Shown here: piece by piece, positions 52,801-61,516 of the stretch
Numbering within the stretch: position 1 is the first letter of the stretch
Layout of the letters: each line of letters begins with the position of its first letter
NCBI RefSeq assembly: GCF_008000895.1
Contig: NZ_CP042823.1
Location: 2,756,001 to 2,820,000 of the forward strand
Direction: 5' to 3'
From: Methylobacterium sp. WL1
GTDB taxonomy: Bacteria > Pseudomonadota > Alphaproteobacteria > Rhizobiales > Beijerinckiaceae
DNA: 64,000 nucleotides
Made by a program: the position numbers and the translations under genes
The notes under the pieces: model-generated
Databases searched by the model: none
What the model saw: the letters and a program-made list of their open reading frames with translations, nothing else
Told to the model about the DNA's origin: nothing

Positions 52801-53516
52801 GATACCGTCCTCACCTCGGCGGCGAGGACGTAGCCACCGCCCCAGACGGTCTTGAGGAGCCCCGGGTTGGCAGGGTCGCGCTCCAGTTTACGCCGGAGGC
52901 GGCTGACCTGGTTGTCGATGCTGCGGTCGAAGGCATCGGCGGTGCGACCGCTGGTCAGGTCGAGAAGCTGGTCGCGGGAGAGCACCACCCTGGGATGGCG
53001 GGTCAGCGCCGAGAGCAGGCGAAACTCCGCCGTGCTGAGCGCCACCTGGGTTCCGGCATCATCGATGAGCTCGCGACGGTCGGTGTCCAGCGTCCAGCGG
53101 TCGAACGCCAGCTTGCGTCCGTCCGCTTCGTCCCGGGTCCGGGGGAGCGCACGCGTGCGCCTCAGCAGGTTCTTGATGCGGGCCAGGAGCTCCCGCGGCT
53201 CGAACGGCTTCGTGACGTAGTCATCGGCCCCGATCTCCAGTCCGACGATCCGGTCGGTCCCCTCCGCCAGGGCGGTGAGGAGGATGACGGGCGTGTCGTA
53301 GGCTTCCCGGATGTGACGACAGAGCGAAAGCCCGTCCTCGCCCGGCATCATCACGTCGAGGAGGACCAAGTCGATGACGCTGCCCGCCAGGACGACACGG
53401 GCCGTCGCCGCGTCGGCTGCGACACTGACCCGGAGCTCGTGCCGCTTGAGGTAGGTCGCGAGCGGATCTCGGATGTCGCGATGGTCGTCCACCACCAGGA
53501 TGTGTGCGTCTTCCAT
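52797..53516 (-). CDS. OmpR-family response regulator
   Basis: 239 residues: receiver domain with acidic pocket (VVDDHRD), phosphorylated Asp in LVLLDVMMPGEDG (near residue 54), Thr in LLTAL and Lys in DYVTKPF; then a winged-helix domain ending LKTVWGGGYVL. It activates or represses target promoters when phosphorylated by the kinase encoded next to it. The 190-base gap to the divergent GCG/CRPN gene at 53707 likely holds both promoters. Confidence 0.94.
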   Translation of the reverse strand: MEDAHILVVDDHRDIRDPLATYLKRHELRVSVAADAATARVVLAGSVIDLVLLDVMMPGEDGLSLCRHIREAYDTPVILLTALAEGTDRIVGLEIGADDYVTKPFEPRELLARIKNLLRRTRALPRTRDEADGRKLAFDRWTLDTDRRELIDDAGTQVALSTAEFRLLSALTRHPRVVLSRDQLLDLTSGRTADAFDRSIDNQVSRLRRKLERDPANPGLLKTVWGGGYVLAAEVRTVS

Positions 53517-53706
53517 GTCCCAAGCCTTTCGTCCCGGACCCTAACGCGCCGAAGCGTTCGTCTCCCGGAGGCTTTTGTCGCGAAATGTATCGGGACGTTC
53601 GAGCCGACGACGGTTCGCGACGAAAAAGCAGGTTCCCGGCAAACGCCTGCGACAAGCGGGGGGCAAGATCCCGGCACTCGCAACCACGCATCGGGAGAAC
53701 ACGACG

Positions 53707-54024
53707 ATGACGAAGGAAACGGTGGGCGCACCGAGCCTGTTCAAGCGACTGCTTCCGGCGGCCCTGTTGGTGGCTGGTCTCGCGGCCCCGCTGGCGACCG
53801 CAGGCACGGCGGAGGCCCGGGGCGGCTGCGGCCTAGGGGGGCATCGCGGGCCCTACGGCTTCTGCCGGCCCAACCTTGGTCCACGGGTATTCTACCGGCC
53901 CTACGGCTATCGGCCGGCCTTCTACGGCCCGCGGCGCTTTGGCTGGGGTGGTCCGCGTTGGCACCGCTGGGGCGGCGGCTACGGTCGCGTTGGCTGGCAC
54001 GGCGGGTGGCATCGCCGGTGGTGA
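53707..54024 (+). CDS. Small exported GCG/CRPN-type Gly/Arg/Tyr-rich protein
   Basis: 105 residues: signal peptide (LLPAALLVAGLAAPLATAG), then GGCGLGGHRGPYGFCRPN, the prefix known from short Methylobacteriaceae-type secreted proteins, and a tail of Tyr/Trp/Gly/Arg repeats. Function is unknown. GAAGGA-like sequence is within the first codons and a weak site precedes the ATG. Divergent from the two-component genes. Confidence 0.75.
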   Translation: MTKETVGAPSLFKRLLPAALLVAGLAAPLATAGTAEARGGCGLGGHRGPYGFCRPNLGPRVFYRPYGYRPAFYGPRRFGWGGPRWHRWGGGYGRVGWHGGWHRRW

Positions 54025-54104
54025 CCGGCGCAAGCCATCCGAAGCATAGGGGGGCGTGCCGTTCGATACGCTCCCACCGATCCATCAACGAGAGAGGTGC
54101 GCCC

Positions 54105-54503
54105 ATGGCGAAGAGTGTCGTCTGTCTGGCCTTGGTCACGTTCATTTCGGTGACCGGCGCATCCGCTCGGGCACAGACGACGGCCCCTCCGCCAACGGGT
54201 GACCGGGTGGCCACCGGTGTCGATCTCGCGACATTCCTCACGCGGAACCGCAATCGGATGATGCGGGCCGATGCCGACCACGACGGTCGCATCAGCCGGG
54301 CGGAGTGGGCGTCCTGGTGGGAGGCCCATCCCGGCAAGGGGCCCTACGATCCGGCCGGACGCTTCCGGGCCGTCGACGCGGATGCCGACGGCTTCCTCAC
54401 GGCGGAAGAGATCGATGCCGTGTCCGCAAAGCGGTTCGCGAGGCTCGATGCCGACCATGACGGACGGGTGACCCGGGCAGAGCGGCCGTGCCGCGCCAAG
54501 TGA
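54105..54503 (+). CDS. Exported EF-hand calcium-binding protein
   Basis: 132 residues: signal peptide (VCLALVTFISVTGASARA) and three EF-hand loops, DADHDGRISRAEW, DADADGFLTAEE and DADHDGRVTRAE, each with the calcium-ligand spacing D-x-D-x-D-G. GAGAGG lies eight bases before the ATG. Periplasmic calcium (or lanthanide) binding is expected from the loops; in methylotrophs EF-hand proteins can bind lanthanides, but here the loops lack the second-position Pro of lanmodulin. Confidence 0.85.
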   Translation: MAKSVVCLALVTFISVTGASARAQTTAPPPTGDRVATGVDLATFLTRNRNRMMRADADHDGRISRAEWASWWEAHPGKGPYDPAGRFRAVDADADGFLTAEEIDAVSAKRFARLDADHDGRVTRAERPCRAK

Positions 54504-54589
54504 CCGGACCCCTTGGGATGCCGGTCCCGAAACGTCTTTCCCCCCGTGGCTCGGCAAGAAGCCGTGTCCGCTTACATCAAGGGCTCAAC

Positions 54590-54862
54590 ATGAAGTTCAC
54601 CGGTTTCATTCTGGCCGCGGCCACATCCCTGCTCATCGTCGGCCAAGCCCAGGCGCTGCCCATGGCCAGTCCCGGGCTGGGCATCGACGCCCCCATTGTC
54701 CAGGTTCGTGGCGGGTGCGGGTTCGGCGCCCATCGTGGCGGGTTCGGAGGGTGCCGCCTGAACCGCGGTCCGCGCGGCGCGATCCGGCGGGCCGTCACCG
54801 GCGCACCGCGCGGCTGCCCACCCGGGCTGTATCGCGGCCCCGCCGGACGCTGCCGCCGCTGA
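54590..54862 (+). CDS. Small exported GCG-type protein
   Basis: 90 residues: signal peptide (GFILAAATSLLIVGQAQA), then VRGGCGFGAHRGGFGGCRLN, related to the protein at 53707, and a tail with two Cys in CPPGLYRGPAGRCRR. Possibly a disulfide-linked structural protein. Same direction as the two genes before it. Confidence 0.72.
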   Translation: MKFTGFILAAATSLLIVGQAQALPMASPGLGIDAPIVQVRGGCGFGAHRGGFGGCRLNRGPRGAIRRAVTGAPRGCPPGLYRGPAGRCRR

Positions 54863-55470
54863 GGCGGCGCTTCATCGGTCAGGTCACTGGGCTTCGAGCG
54901 CCCGGTTGAGCGAAGGCGAACCCGCGCGGTCGACGATCCGCGTGGCTTCTAAAGGAGGCACCGGGACCTACGAGAAGGTCACCACGAAGGCCGCCTGAAG
55001 GTGGCGATGCCGGGTGGCTTAGGCATCCCCGGCATCCGCCCGGCCCCGACCGTCATAGATGGCGGCCCGTGGACCGACGCAAGGACGACGGCGATGCCAA
55101 GTCTGAGGCGGAACCGGTCGGCCGCGCGCGGTTCTCGTCCCCGGTGGCGTCGACAATCTCGACTCCGAGGGAAGCTGGACGCGGGATGCGCTTCCCGTCA
55201 CCTGCGTCCCGAATCAACGATTCCTTAACCATCATGGGCCGCGCCTCGTAGGGTCGCCTGCAGGATGGCTGTGATCGTGCGGAAAGCGGCAAGGGACGGG
55301 CTTTGCCGGTGGATCCCGTTCGCCCGCCGCTTGCGGCGGGGACGGAGGCGATGCGATCGACACGTCACACAAGGAGTGCGCGACCGATGAAAGCCAGGGA
55401 CCACAATCCGATCCCCTGACCCAGGAGCGCCGCGCATAGCGAGAAGGCCTCCGTCATTTCGGAGGCCCAA
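54863..55470. other. Intergenic, 608 bp
   Basis: No convincing gene. A 30-codon frame from a TTG at 54906 to 54998 ends KGGTGTYEKVTTKAA and looks protein-like, but has no ribosome binding site. The last 25 bases hold the hairpin at 55446-55467. Confidence 0.4.
55446..55467 (+). promoter_or_regulatory. Hairpin covering the Shine-Dalgarno of the phosphoesterase
   Basis: GGCCTCCG (55446-55453) pairs perfectly with CGGAGGCC (55460-55467) around TCATTT. The GGAGG of the second arm is the only ribosome binding site, with the ATG at 55471, so the folded RNA would block translation. Confidence 0.6.
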
Positions 55471-56025
55471 ATGCCCAGAACCCTCTTCTGCGCCGACACC
55501 CATTTCGGGCACAAGGGCATGCTCAGTCCACGCATGCCTCGGCCGCGCCCCTTCGAGACCGTGGAGGCCCATGACGAAGCCCTGGTCGCCGCCTGGAACA
55601 AGGCCGTCCGACCGGACGACATCGTCTGGCACCTCGGGGACTTCGCCTACAAGTGCGGCCTGGATTACGCCGCATCCATCAAGGCGCGCCTACACGGCCG
55701 CATCCACCTAATTCGGGGCAACCACGACCGCGATCTCGGTGAGCGCCTTGAATGGGCCGGCTCCATCGTTGACGTCCAAAGGATCTACGTCCAGGACCCG
55801 GGGATGCCCGAACGCGTCGCCCTTTGGGCCAGCCACTATGCGCACGTGACGTGGCCTAATGCCTGGCACGGCGACCTTCACGTCTACGGCCATTCCCACG
55901 GCGGCATCCCGGCCACCCGGACGAGCCTCGACGTCGGCGTCGATTGCTGGGATTGGCGGCCGGTCACGCTGGGGGAGATCATGGAAAGGATGGCGGCGTC
56001 CCCTGCCATCGCCTCGTCATGCTGA
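55471..56025 (+). CDS. Metallophosphoesterase
   Basis: 184 residues with the calcineurin-like motifs in order: ADTHFGH, HLGDFAYK, RGNHDRD, SHYAHV and YGHSHGG, which bind two metal ions. Small enzymes of this type hydrolyse phosphoesters of nucleotides or nucleic acids; phage and plasmid copies are common. Substrate unknown. Translation may be controlled by the hairpin just upstream. Confidence 0.9.
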   Translation: MPRTLFCADTHFGHKGMLSPRMPRPRPFETVEAHDEALVAAWNKAVRPDDIVWHLGDFAYKCGLDYAASIKARLHGRIHLIRGNHDRDLGERLEWAGSIVDVQRIYVQDPGMPERVALWASHYAHVTWPNAWHGDLHVYGHSHGGIPATRTSLDVGVDCWDWRPVTLGEIMERMAASPAIASSC

Positions 56026-56053
56026 CGATGCGTCGGTGCCCGCTCCTGTCGGG

Positions 56054-56806
56054 TCACGATGGTCGCTTCACGAACCCGATGTCGGCGGCCACGGCCTTCA
56101 GGCGCTCGGGCTCGCGCTCCTTCCTCTCGGAGTACCGGTCGACGAGATGGTCGGCGCGCTCCCGCGTCAGGAGCGTGAACCGGAACAGTTCCTCGCAGAC
56201 GTCGACGACACGGTCGTAGAGCGGCCCGGGTTTCATCCGGCCGGCGTCGTCGAACTCCTTGTAGGCCATCGGGACCGAGGACTGGTTGGGGATGGTGATC
56301 ATCCGCATCCAGCGCCCGAGCACGCGCAGGCCGTTGACCGCGTTGAACGACTGCGAACCGCCCGAGACCTGCATCACGGCCAGGGTCCGCCCCTGCGTCG
56401 GGCGCACCGAGCCTTCCGACAGGGGGAGCCAGTCGATCTGGCTCTTCACCACGCCGGTCATGGCGCCGTGGCGCTCGGGGCTGACCCAGACGTGGCCCTC
56501 CGACCAGATCGAGAGGGTTCGAAGTTCCTGGACCTTCGGATGATCGGCGGTGCTGTCGTCGGGCAGCGGCAGGCCGTGCGCGTCGTAGATCCGCACGTCG
56601 CCGCCCATCGCCTCCAGCAGGCGCGCGGCCTCGTAGGCGAGGAAGCGGCTGAACGAGCGCTCCCGGAGGGAGCCGTACAGGATCAGGAAGCGCGGGGCGT
56701 GGGTGAACGGTGTCTGCACCTGCAGGGCGTCGGTCGTCGGGACCACGAAGTGCCCCTCGCTCAGGTTCGGCAGGCCATCGGCGAAGGGCTGTCGGGGCTT
56801 GTCCAA
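56054..56806 (-). CDS. arsH: ArsH organoarsenical/quinone flavoprotein
   Basis: 250 residues. [20 protein letters not shown] is the FMN-binding loop of the NADPH-dependent flavodoxin-like ArsH family, and [20 protein letters not shown] is typical too. ArsH oxidises trivalent methyl- or aromatic arsenicals to less toxic forms. Divergent from arsR; the shared 47-base gap contains the ArsR operator. Confidence 0.93.
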   Translation of the reverse strand: MDKPRQPFADGLPNLSEGHFVVPTTDALQVQTPFTHAPRFLILYGSLRERSFSRFLAYEAARLLEAMGGDVRIYDAHGLPLPDDSTADHPKVQELRTLSIWSEGHVWVSPERHGAMTGVVKSQIDWLPLSEGSVRPTQGRTLAVMQVSGGSQSFNAVNGLRVLGRWMRMITIPNQSSVPMAYKEFDDAGRMKPGPLYDRVVDVCEELFRFTLLTRERADHLVDRYSERKEREPERLKAVAADIGFVKRPS

Positions 56807-56827
56807 GGCGTCTCGTTCCTCTACGTT

Positions 56828-56841
56828 TCAACGATGGTTGA
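56828..56841. promoter_or_regulatory. ArsR operator
   Basis: TCAACGATGGTTGA is a perfect inverted repeat that fits the ArsR/SmtB pattern TCAA-N6-TTGA. It lies between the divergent arsH and arsR starts and would let ArsR silence both until arsenite binds. Confidence 0.75.
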
Positions 56842-56853
56842 GATATTGACATC

Positions 56854-57201
56854 ATGATGGACGAACGGCAAGCCGTGGCTGCCTTCGCGGCCCTCGGCCA
56901 GGAGCATCGCCTGCGCATCGTGCGCCAGCTCGTCACCGCCGGACCGGAGGGCATGGCGGCCGGCATGCTGGCCGAGGCGGTCGGAGTTTCGGGCACCAAC
57001 CTGTCGTTCCACCTGAAGGAGCTCAGCCATTCGGGGCTGGTCACCTCCCGGCGGGAGGGGCGCTCGATCATCTACAGCGCCGCGTATCCCGAGCTGTCCG
57101 AGCTCATCCAGTTCCTGATGCGCGATTGCTGCCAGGGCCGCCCCGAGGTCTGCGCCCCGGCCGTCGCCGCCCTATCCGCCTGCTGCGAGGAAACCGCCTG
57201 A
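56854..57201 (+). CDS. arsR: ArsR-family arsenic repressor
   Basis: 115 residues with the winged helix LAEAVGVSGTNLSFHLKELS (recognition helix) and wing SRREGRSIIYS. Cysteine-rich C-terminus (RDCCQGRPEVC and ACCEE) is the likely arsenite-binding site, as in the type of ArsR whose thiolates lie near the end rather than in the DNA-binding helix. Stop overlaps the arsC start (TGATG). Confidence 0.93.
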   Translation: MMDERQAVAAFAALGQEHRLRIVRQLVTAGPEGMAAGMLAEAVGVSGTNLSFHLKELSHSGLVTSRREGRSIIYSAAYPELSELIQFLMRDCCQGRPEVCAPAVAALSACCEETA

Positions 57202-57626
57202 TGGACGTCGTGATCTACCACAACCCGGATTGCGGCACGTCCCGCAATACCCTGGCCCTCATCCGCAATGCCGGCATCGAGCCGCACGTGGTCGAGTACC
57301 TCAAGACGCCGCCGAACCGTATCCTGATCCGCCAGCTCGCAGAGCGCGCCGGCATCACGGTACGTGACCTCCTGCGGGAGAAGGGGACGCCCTACGCCGA
57401 GCTCGGGCTCTCGGACCCGAGCCTGACGGACGACCAGCTTCTGGACGCCATCTCCGAGCACCCGATCCTAATGAACCGCCCCCTGGTGGTGAGCCCCAGG
57501 GGCGTCGCCCTTTGCCGACCTTCCGAGGCCGTCCTCGACCTCCTGCCGGCCCAGCAAGGCGAGTTCGTCAAGGAGGACGGTGAGCGGGTCGTCGACGAGC
57601 ACGGCCGGCGCGTCGCCACCGCCTGA
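57201..57626 (+). CDS. arsC: Arsenate reductase, glutaredoxin-coupled
   Basis: 141 residues. NPDCGTSRNTLALIRN holds the catalytic Cys (residue 11) and MNRPLVVSPRGVALCRPSE the conserved Arg residues of the E. coli plasmid-type ArsC. It reduces arsenate to arsenite with glutathione and glutaredoxin, feeding the ArsB pump. Co-translated with arsR. Confidence 0.94.
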   Translation: MDVVIYHNPDCGTSRNTLALIRNAGIEPHVVEYLKTPPNRILIRQLAERAGITVRDLLREKGTPYAELGLSDPSLTDDQLLDAISEHPILMNRPLVVSPRGVALCRPSEAVLDLLPAQQGEFVKEDGERVVDEHGRRVATA

Positions 57627-57662
57627 TCGCACCCACGCAATCAAAAACAAGAAACGGTCCCG

Positions 57663-58958
57663 ATGCTTGCGCTCGCCATCTTCGTGGTCACCCTCGTCTT
57701 CGTCATCTGGCAGCCGAAAGGTTTTGGGATCGGATGGAGCGCCCTGATCGGGGCCGGGGTGGCGCTGGCCACAGGGGTCATCCATCCCGGGGACATCCCG
57801 GTGGTCTGGCACATCGTCTGGGACGCCACCTTCACCTTCGTGGCGCTGATCATCATCTCGCTTTTGCTCGACGAGGCGGGCTTCTTCCACTGGGCGGCGT
57901 TGCATATCGCCCGCTGGGGTGGGGGTCGGGGACGGCTGCTGTTCCCGCTGGTAATCCTGCTGGGGGCGGCCATCGCGGCGGTGTTCGCCAACGACGGCGC
58001 GGCCCTGCTGCTCACCCCTATCGTCCTCGCGATCCTGCTCCGGCTGAACTTCAAGCCTGCGGCCGCGCTGGCGTTCATCGTCGCCTGCGGGTTCGTCGCG
58101 GACTCGACCAGCTTGCCGCTGGTGATCTCGAACCTCGTCAACATCGTCTCGGCGAACTTCTTCGACATCTCCTTCAGCCGCTACGCCGCCGTGATGGTAC
58201 CGGTGAACCTGGTCTCGCTCGCGGCGACCCTGGTGGTGCTGTGGCTGTTCTACCGGCGCGACCTGCCGGCCACTTACCCGGTGGCCGAGCTCGAAGCGCC
58301 GCGGCACGCGATCAAGGACCGGCTCGTCTTCAAGGCGGCCTTTCCACTCCTGGCCCTGCTGCTGGTGGCCTACTTCGTGACCGCGCCGTTCGCCGTGCCG
58401 GTATCGGCGGTCACCTGCGCCGGCGCCGTGGTGCTGCTGGTGCTTGCGAACAGGAGCCGCGTCATCCCGATCCGCAAGGTGCTCGCCGGTGCCCCCTGGC
58501 AGATCGTGCTGTTCAGCCTCGGCATGTACCTCGTCGTCTACGGGCTGAAGAACGCCGGCCTGACCGACTACCTGGCGCAAGGCCTCGTCTGGCTTTCGGG
58601 CCACGGACCGTTCGTGGCCACCATCGGTACGGGGGTCGCCGCAGCCATCCTGTCCTCGGTCATGAACAACATGCCGAGCGTGCTGGTGGGGGCGCTCTCG
58701 ATCCAGCAGGCCCCGGACCTGTCGCCCCTGATGCGCGAGCTCATGGTCTACGCCAACGTCATCGGCTGCGACCTCGGACCGAAGTTCACGCCCATCGGGA
58801 GTCTGGCGACCCTGCTCTGGCTCCACGTCCTCGATACCAAGGGCCAGCGCATCACCTGGGGTCAGTACATGCGGGTCGGCCTCGTGATCACCCCGCCGGT
58901 GTTGCTCGTCACCCTGGCGGCCCTGGCACTGTGGCTGCCCCTGCTCGGGGCTCGGTAG
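57663..58958 (+). CDS. arsB: Arsenite efflux permease ArsB
   Basis: 431 residues, about twelve membrane helices. [35 protein letters not shown] and [16 protein letters not shown] are ArsB/NhaD signatures, with [15 protein letters not shown] near the end. It extrudes arsenite in exchange for protons. No arsA ATPase is nearby, so it works as a secondary transporter. It lies 36 bases after arsC. Confidence 0.93.
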   Translation: MLALAIFVVTLVFVIWQPKGFGIGWSALIGAGVALATGVIHPGDIPVVWHIVWDATFTFVALIIISLLLDEAGFFHWAALHIARWGGGRGRLLFPLVILLGAAIAAVFANDGAALLLTPIVLAILLRLNFKPAAALAFIVACGFVADSTSLPLVISNLVNIVSANFFDISFSRYAAVMVPVNLVSLAATLVVLWLFYRRDLPATYPVAELEAPRHAIKDRLVFKAAFPLLALLLVAYFVTAPFAVPVSAVTCAGAVVLLVLANRSRVIPIRKVLAGAPWQIVLFSLGMYLVVYGLKNAGLTDYLAQGLVWLSGHGPFVATIGTGVAAAILSSVMNNMPSVLVGALSIQQAPDLSPLMRELMVYANVIGCDLGPKFTPIGSLATLLWLHVLDTKGQRITWGQYMRVGLVITPPVLLVTLAALALWLPLLGAR

Positions 58959-58965
58959 CGCGGCG

Positions 58966-60129
58966 ATGCCCCCGACGCGTCGATGGCCCGTGATCTCGGC
59001 CCTGGGCGTCATCCAGATCCTGACCTGGGGCTCCTCGTTCTACCTGCTGTCGGTGCTGGCCGCGCCGATGTCGAAGGATACGGGATGGCCCCTCGGCTGG
59101 GTCATCGGAGGGCTGTCGGCCAGCCTCCTCGTCGCGGGCCTCGTCTCGCCGCGGGTGGGAGCCTTCATCGGGGAGCATGGCGGGCGGCCGGTGCTGGCCT
59201 TCGCCGCCATCGCCCTGGCGCTGGGCCTCACGGGCCTCGCCCTGGCCCCGAACCTCACGGCTTATCTGGCGGCCTGGCTTCTCGTCGGCCTCGGCATGGG
59301 CACCGGGTTGTACGATCCCGCGTTCGCCACGCTCGGACGCCTCTACGGCGCCGAGGCAAGGTCCGCCATCACGACCCTGACCCTGTGGGGCGGTTTCGCC
59401 AGCACGGTGTGCTGGCCGCTCTCGGCCTTCCTCGTCGAACGGGTCGGCTGGCGCGGGACCTGCCTCGCCTATGCCGGGTTGCATCTTTCGGTCACGCTGC
59501 CGCTCGTCCTGCTCGCTATCCCCCGCCCGCCCGCACACCCGGTCACGCGACCCGCAGGCCCGAGCCCCGTCATTCGTCTCCATGGTCGGGAACACCGTGC
59601 CTTCCTCCTCATGACGGGGGTGCTGACCCTCGGGGGCACGGTGATGGCCATGGTGTCGGTGCACCTCATCACCCTGCTGCAGGCCCGTGGCGTCGCGCTG
59701 GCCTCGGCCGTCGCTTACGGCGCCCTGATCGGACCGTCGCAGGTGGGGGCGCGCATCGTCGAGATGGCCGGGAAGGGCCGGCATCACCCACTCTGGACCC
59801 TGACCGCCGCTATGATCCTGGTGGTCCTTGGGGTCACGATGCTGGCGGCCGGCCTACCCTTGGTCGGGCTGGCGCTGGTCCTCTACGGGGCCGGCAACGG
59901 GATCTACTCGATTGCACGGGGTACGGTGCCCCTGGCCCTGTTCGGTCCGGAACGCTACGCCGCGCTCGTCGGCCGGTTGGCGCGTCCGGGCCTGGTGGCG
60001 CAGGCGCTCGCGCCATCCCTCGGGGCCGTCGTGCTGACACATGGCGGAGCCGATGCGACCTATACCGTCCTGACCGTTCTTGCCCTGGGCAACGTAGTGC
60101 TCGCCCTGTTGCTGTGGCGCGTACGCTAA
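58966..60129 (+). CDS. MFS transporter of the arsenic cluster
   Basis: 387 residues with about twelve helices; GVIQILTWGSSFYLLSVLA begins helix 1 and GAGNGIYSIARGTVPLALFG is in the C-terminal half. It follows arsB after seven bases, so it is the last gene of the ars operon. MFS proteins in this place (ArsJ, ArsK and relatives) export arsenite, organoarsenicals or arsenate esters; the exact type is not decided by sequence alone. Confidence 0.8.
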   Translation: MPPTRRWPVISALGVIQILTWGSSFYLLSVLAAPMSKDTGWPLGWVIGGLSASLLVAGLVSPRVGAFIGEHGGRPVLAFAAIALALGLTGLALAPNLTAYLAAWLLVGLGMGTGLYDPAFATLGRLYGAEARSAITTLTLWGGFASTVCWPLSAFLVERVGWRGTCLAYAGLHLSVTLPLVLLAIPRPPAHPVTRPAGPSPVIRLHGREHRAFLLMTGVLTLGGTVMAMVSVHLITLLQARGVALASAVAYGALIGPSQVGARIVEMAGKGRHHPLWTLTAAMILVVLGVTMLAAGLPLVGLALVLYGAGNGIYSIARGTVPLALFGPERYAALVGRLARPGLVAQALAPSLGAVVLTHGGADATYTVLTVLALGNVVLALLLWRVR

Positions 60130-60256
60130 GCGCCGGCCCGTTCCCCGATTTACCTGGGTTCACGGAATTGGATGCCCGCCAGATGCCGCCGCTCGCGCCG
60201 TCGGGGGCATCGTTCAAGCATTCGGGCAAGCGTGAGAGGACATCGGCCGGCGACCC

Positions 60257-60287
60257 TTGACCTTACCACTATGGGAAGCCCCATCTC
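60257..60287 (+). promoter_or_regulatory. MerR-family (CueR-like) promoter
   Basis: TTGACC (60257-60262) and CATCTC (60282-60287) are separated by 19 bases, the overlong spacer typical of MerR-type promoters, and the spacer carries the imperfect dyad CCTTACC-N5-GGGAAGC. It lies 28 bases before the HMA gene. No MerR/CueR gene is in the window. Confidence 0.65.
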
Positions 60288-60315
60288 GGCGTGACGTTAT
60301 CGAAGGAAGAGCGTC

Positions 60316-60516
60316 ATGTTCCGTTACAAGGTCGACAAAATGGGATGCGGCGGATGCGCCAAGTCCGTGACCCGCGCGGTGCTTGGCATCGAGCCTGGAG
60401 CCCGGGTGGATGTGGACCTCGGTGCCAAGCTCGTGACCGTGTCCGATGCCGCCGGCCCGGCCGACCGGATCGCCGGAGCCATCGTTGCGGCCGGCTTCCC
60501 GGCGGTGCTCGCCTGA
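60316..60516 (+). CDS. Heavy-metal-associated (HMA) copper-chaperone-like protein
   Basis: 66 residues forming one HMA domain, with the metal motif MGCGGC (Cys residues 11 and 14). It would carry Cu(I) or a similar soft metal to a P-type ATPase or to the RND pump, as CopZ does. Controlled by the MerR-type promoter just upstream. Confidence 0.88.
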   Translation: MFRYKVDKMGCGGCAKSVTRAVLGIEPGARVDVDLGAKLVTVSDAAGPADRIAGAIVAAGFPAVLA

Positions 60517-60604
60517 CGGGTGCTTGCAACCAACCTGGTCCTGCGTCGTTCGAGGAATTCGGAACGGGCTTTCGCCCGACCGTAGAATTTGGCATCCTGC
60601 ATCG

Positions 60605-61030
60605 GTGACCCTTTGGCTTGCCCTTAGGCGACTGTTGCCGCTGCTGGCGGTTCTCAGCCTCGCCCTGACGCCGGTGACCGCTCCCGCGGCCACTGTGGGC
60701 ATGCACGCGTCCATCGCTCACGAGGCCGCGGCCTCGATGCCGGTCGTTCACCACGGCATGGTCATGGATCATGCCGAAATGGGTGCGATGGACATGGCCG
60801 AGATGGCCATGGACGACATGCCCTGCTGCCCGAAGGAAACGGCGAAGAAGCCCGACTGCACCAAGGGCTGCCCGCTGATGGCCCTGTGCTTCGCAAGCGC
60901 CGCGTCCCTGCTGCCGGGGACGGTCGCCGTCCCGGCTCCCGTCGCGTCCCGTGCGACACTGTCCTGGCCCGCCTCGGCGTCCTTCGCGAGCGTGCATGGG
61001 ACGCCGCTACCCGAGCCCCCCCGAGCCTGA
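60605..61030 (+). CDS. Met/His/Cys-rich exported protein
   Basis: 141 residues from a GTG at 60605: signal peptide (LLPLLAVLSLALTPVTAPA), then a metal-binding-like stretch with MVMDHAEMGAMDMAEMAMDD and Cys-rich MPCCPKETAKKPDCTKGCP. Similar small proteins precede metal RND pumps; copper or silver binding in the periplasm is inferred. A membrane segment may follow (LMALCFASAASLLPG). Confidence 0.65.
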   Translation: MTLWLALRRLLPLLAVLSLALTPVTAPAATVGMHASIAHEAAASMPVVHHGMVMDHAEMGAMDMAEMAMDDMPCCPKETAKKPDCTKGCPLMALCFASAASLLPGTVAVPAPVASRATLSWPASASFASVHGTPLPEPPRA

Positions 61031-61111
61031 ACCGATGACGCCGGCGCCGCATGCGCCGGCACGGTGACGCATGACCACGCGTCCCTTCCCGTCGTTCAGG
61101 AGACATCCCCC

Positions 61112-61516
61112 GTGACCCAGAAGACTTTTTCGCGCGCCGTCTCGGCGGCGCTGCTCGGTGCCGCCCTGTCGGCGACCGCGTTCCCGGCATTCGCCGACAC
61201 CAAGGACTACCGCTTCGAGCTCGTGCAGCAGGAGGCCAAGGTCGGCGAGGCTGTCCTGTCGGTGCGCCTTCTCGATAAGCGCAGCGGCAAGCCAGTTCCC
61301 GACGCCGTGATCTTCGCCAAGCGCATCGACATGGCGCCCGACAGCATGGACGAGATGACCTCGAAGATCGAGCAACTCCCCACGACCGAACCGGGCGTCT
61401 ATCGCTTCAAGGCGAAGCTCACGATGGCCGGCGGCTGGCGCCTGTCGCTCGGGGCCAAGGTCCAGGGCGAGACCGGCACGGTCGAGGACAAGCTGGTCTT
61501 CAAGGCCGTCAAGTGA
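61112..61516 (+). CDS. FixH/YtkA-like exported protein
   Basis: 134 residues: signal peptide (VSAALLGAALSATAFPAFA) and one beta-sandwich of the FixH type (KDYRFELVQQEAKVGEAVLS; AKLTMAGGWRLSLGAKVQG). AGGAGA lies nine bases before the GTG at 61112; a GTG at 61064 is less likely. These proteins often accompany copper-export RND genes. The stop overlaps the next gene (GTGA). Confidence 0.75.
   Translation: MTQKTFSRAVSAALLGAALSATAFPAFADTKDYRFELVQQEAKVGEAVLSVRLLDKRSGKPVPDAVIFAKRIDMAPDSMDEMTSKIEQLPTTEPGVYRFKAKLTMAGGWRLSLGAKVQGETGTVEDKLVFKAVK

Noticed and set aside
54906..54998. 30-codon frame from a TTG
   Set aside because: Protein-like ending but no ribosome binding site and no context; noted in the gap entry only.
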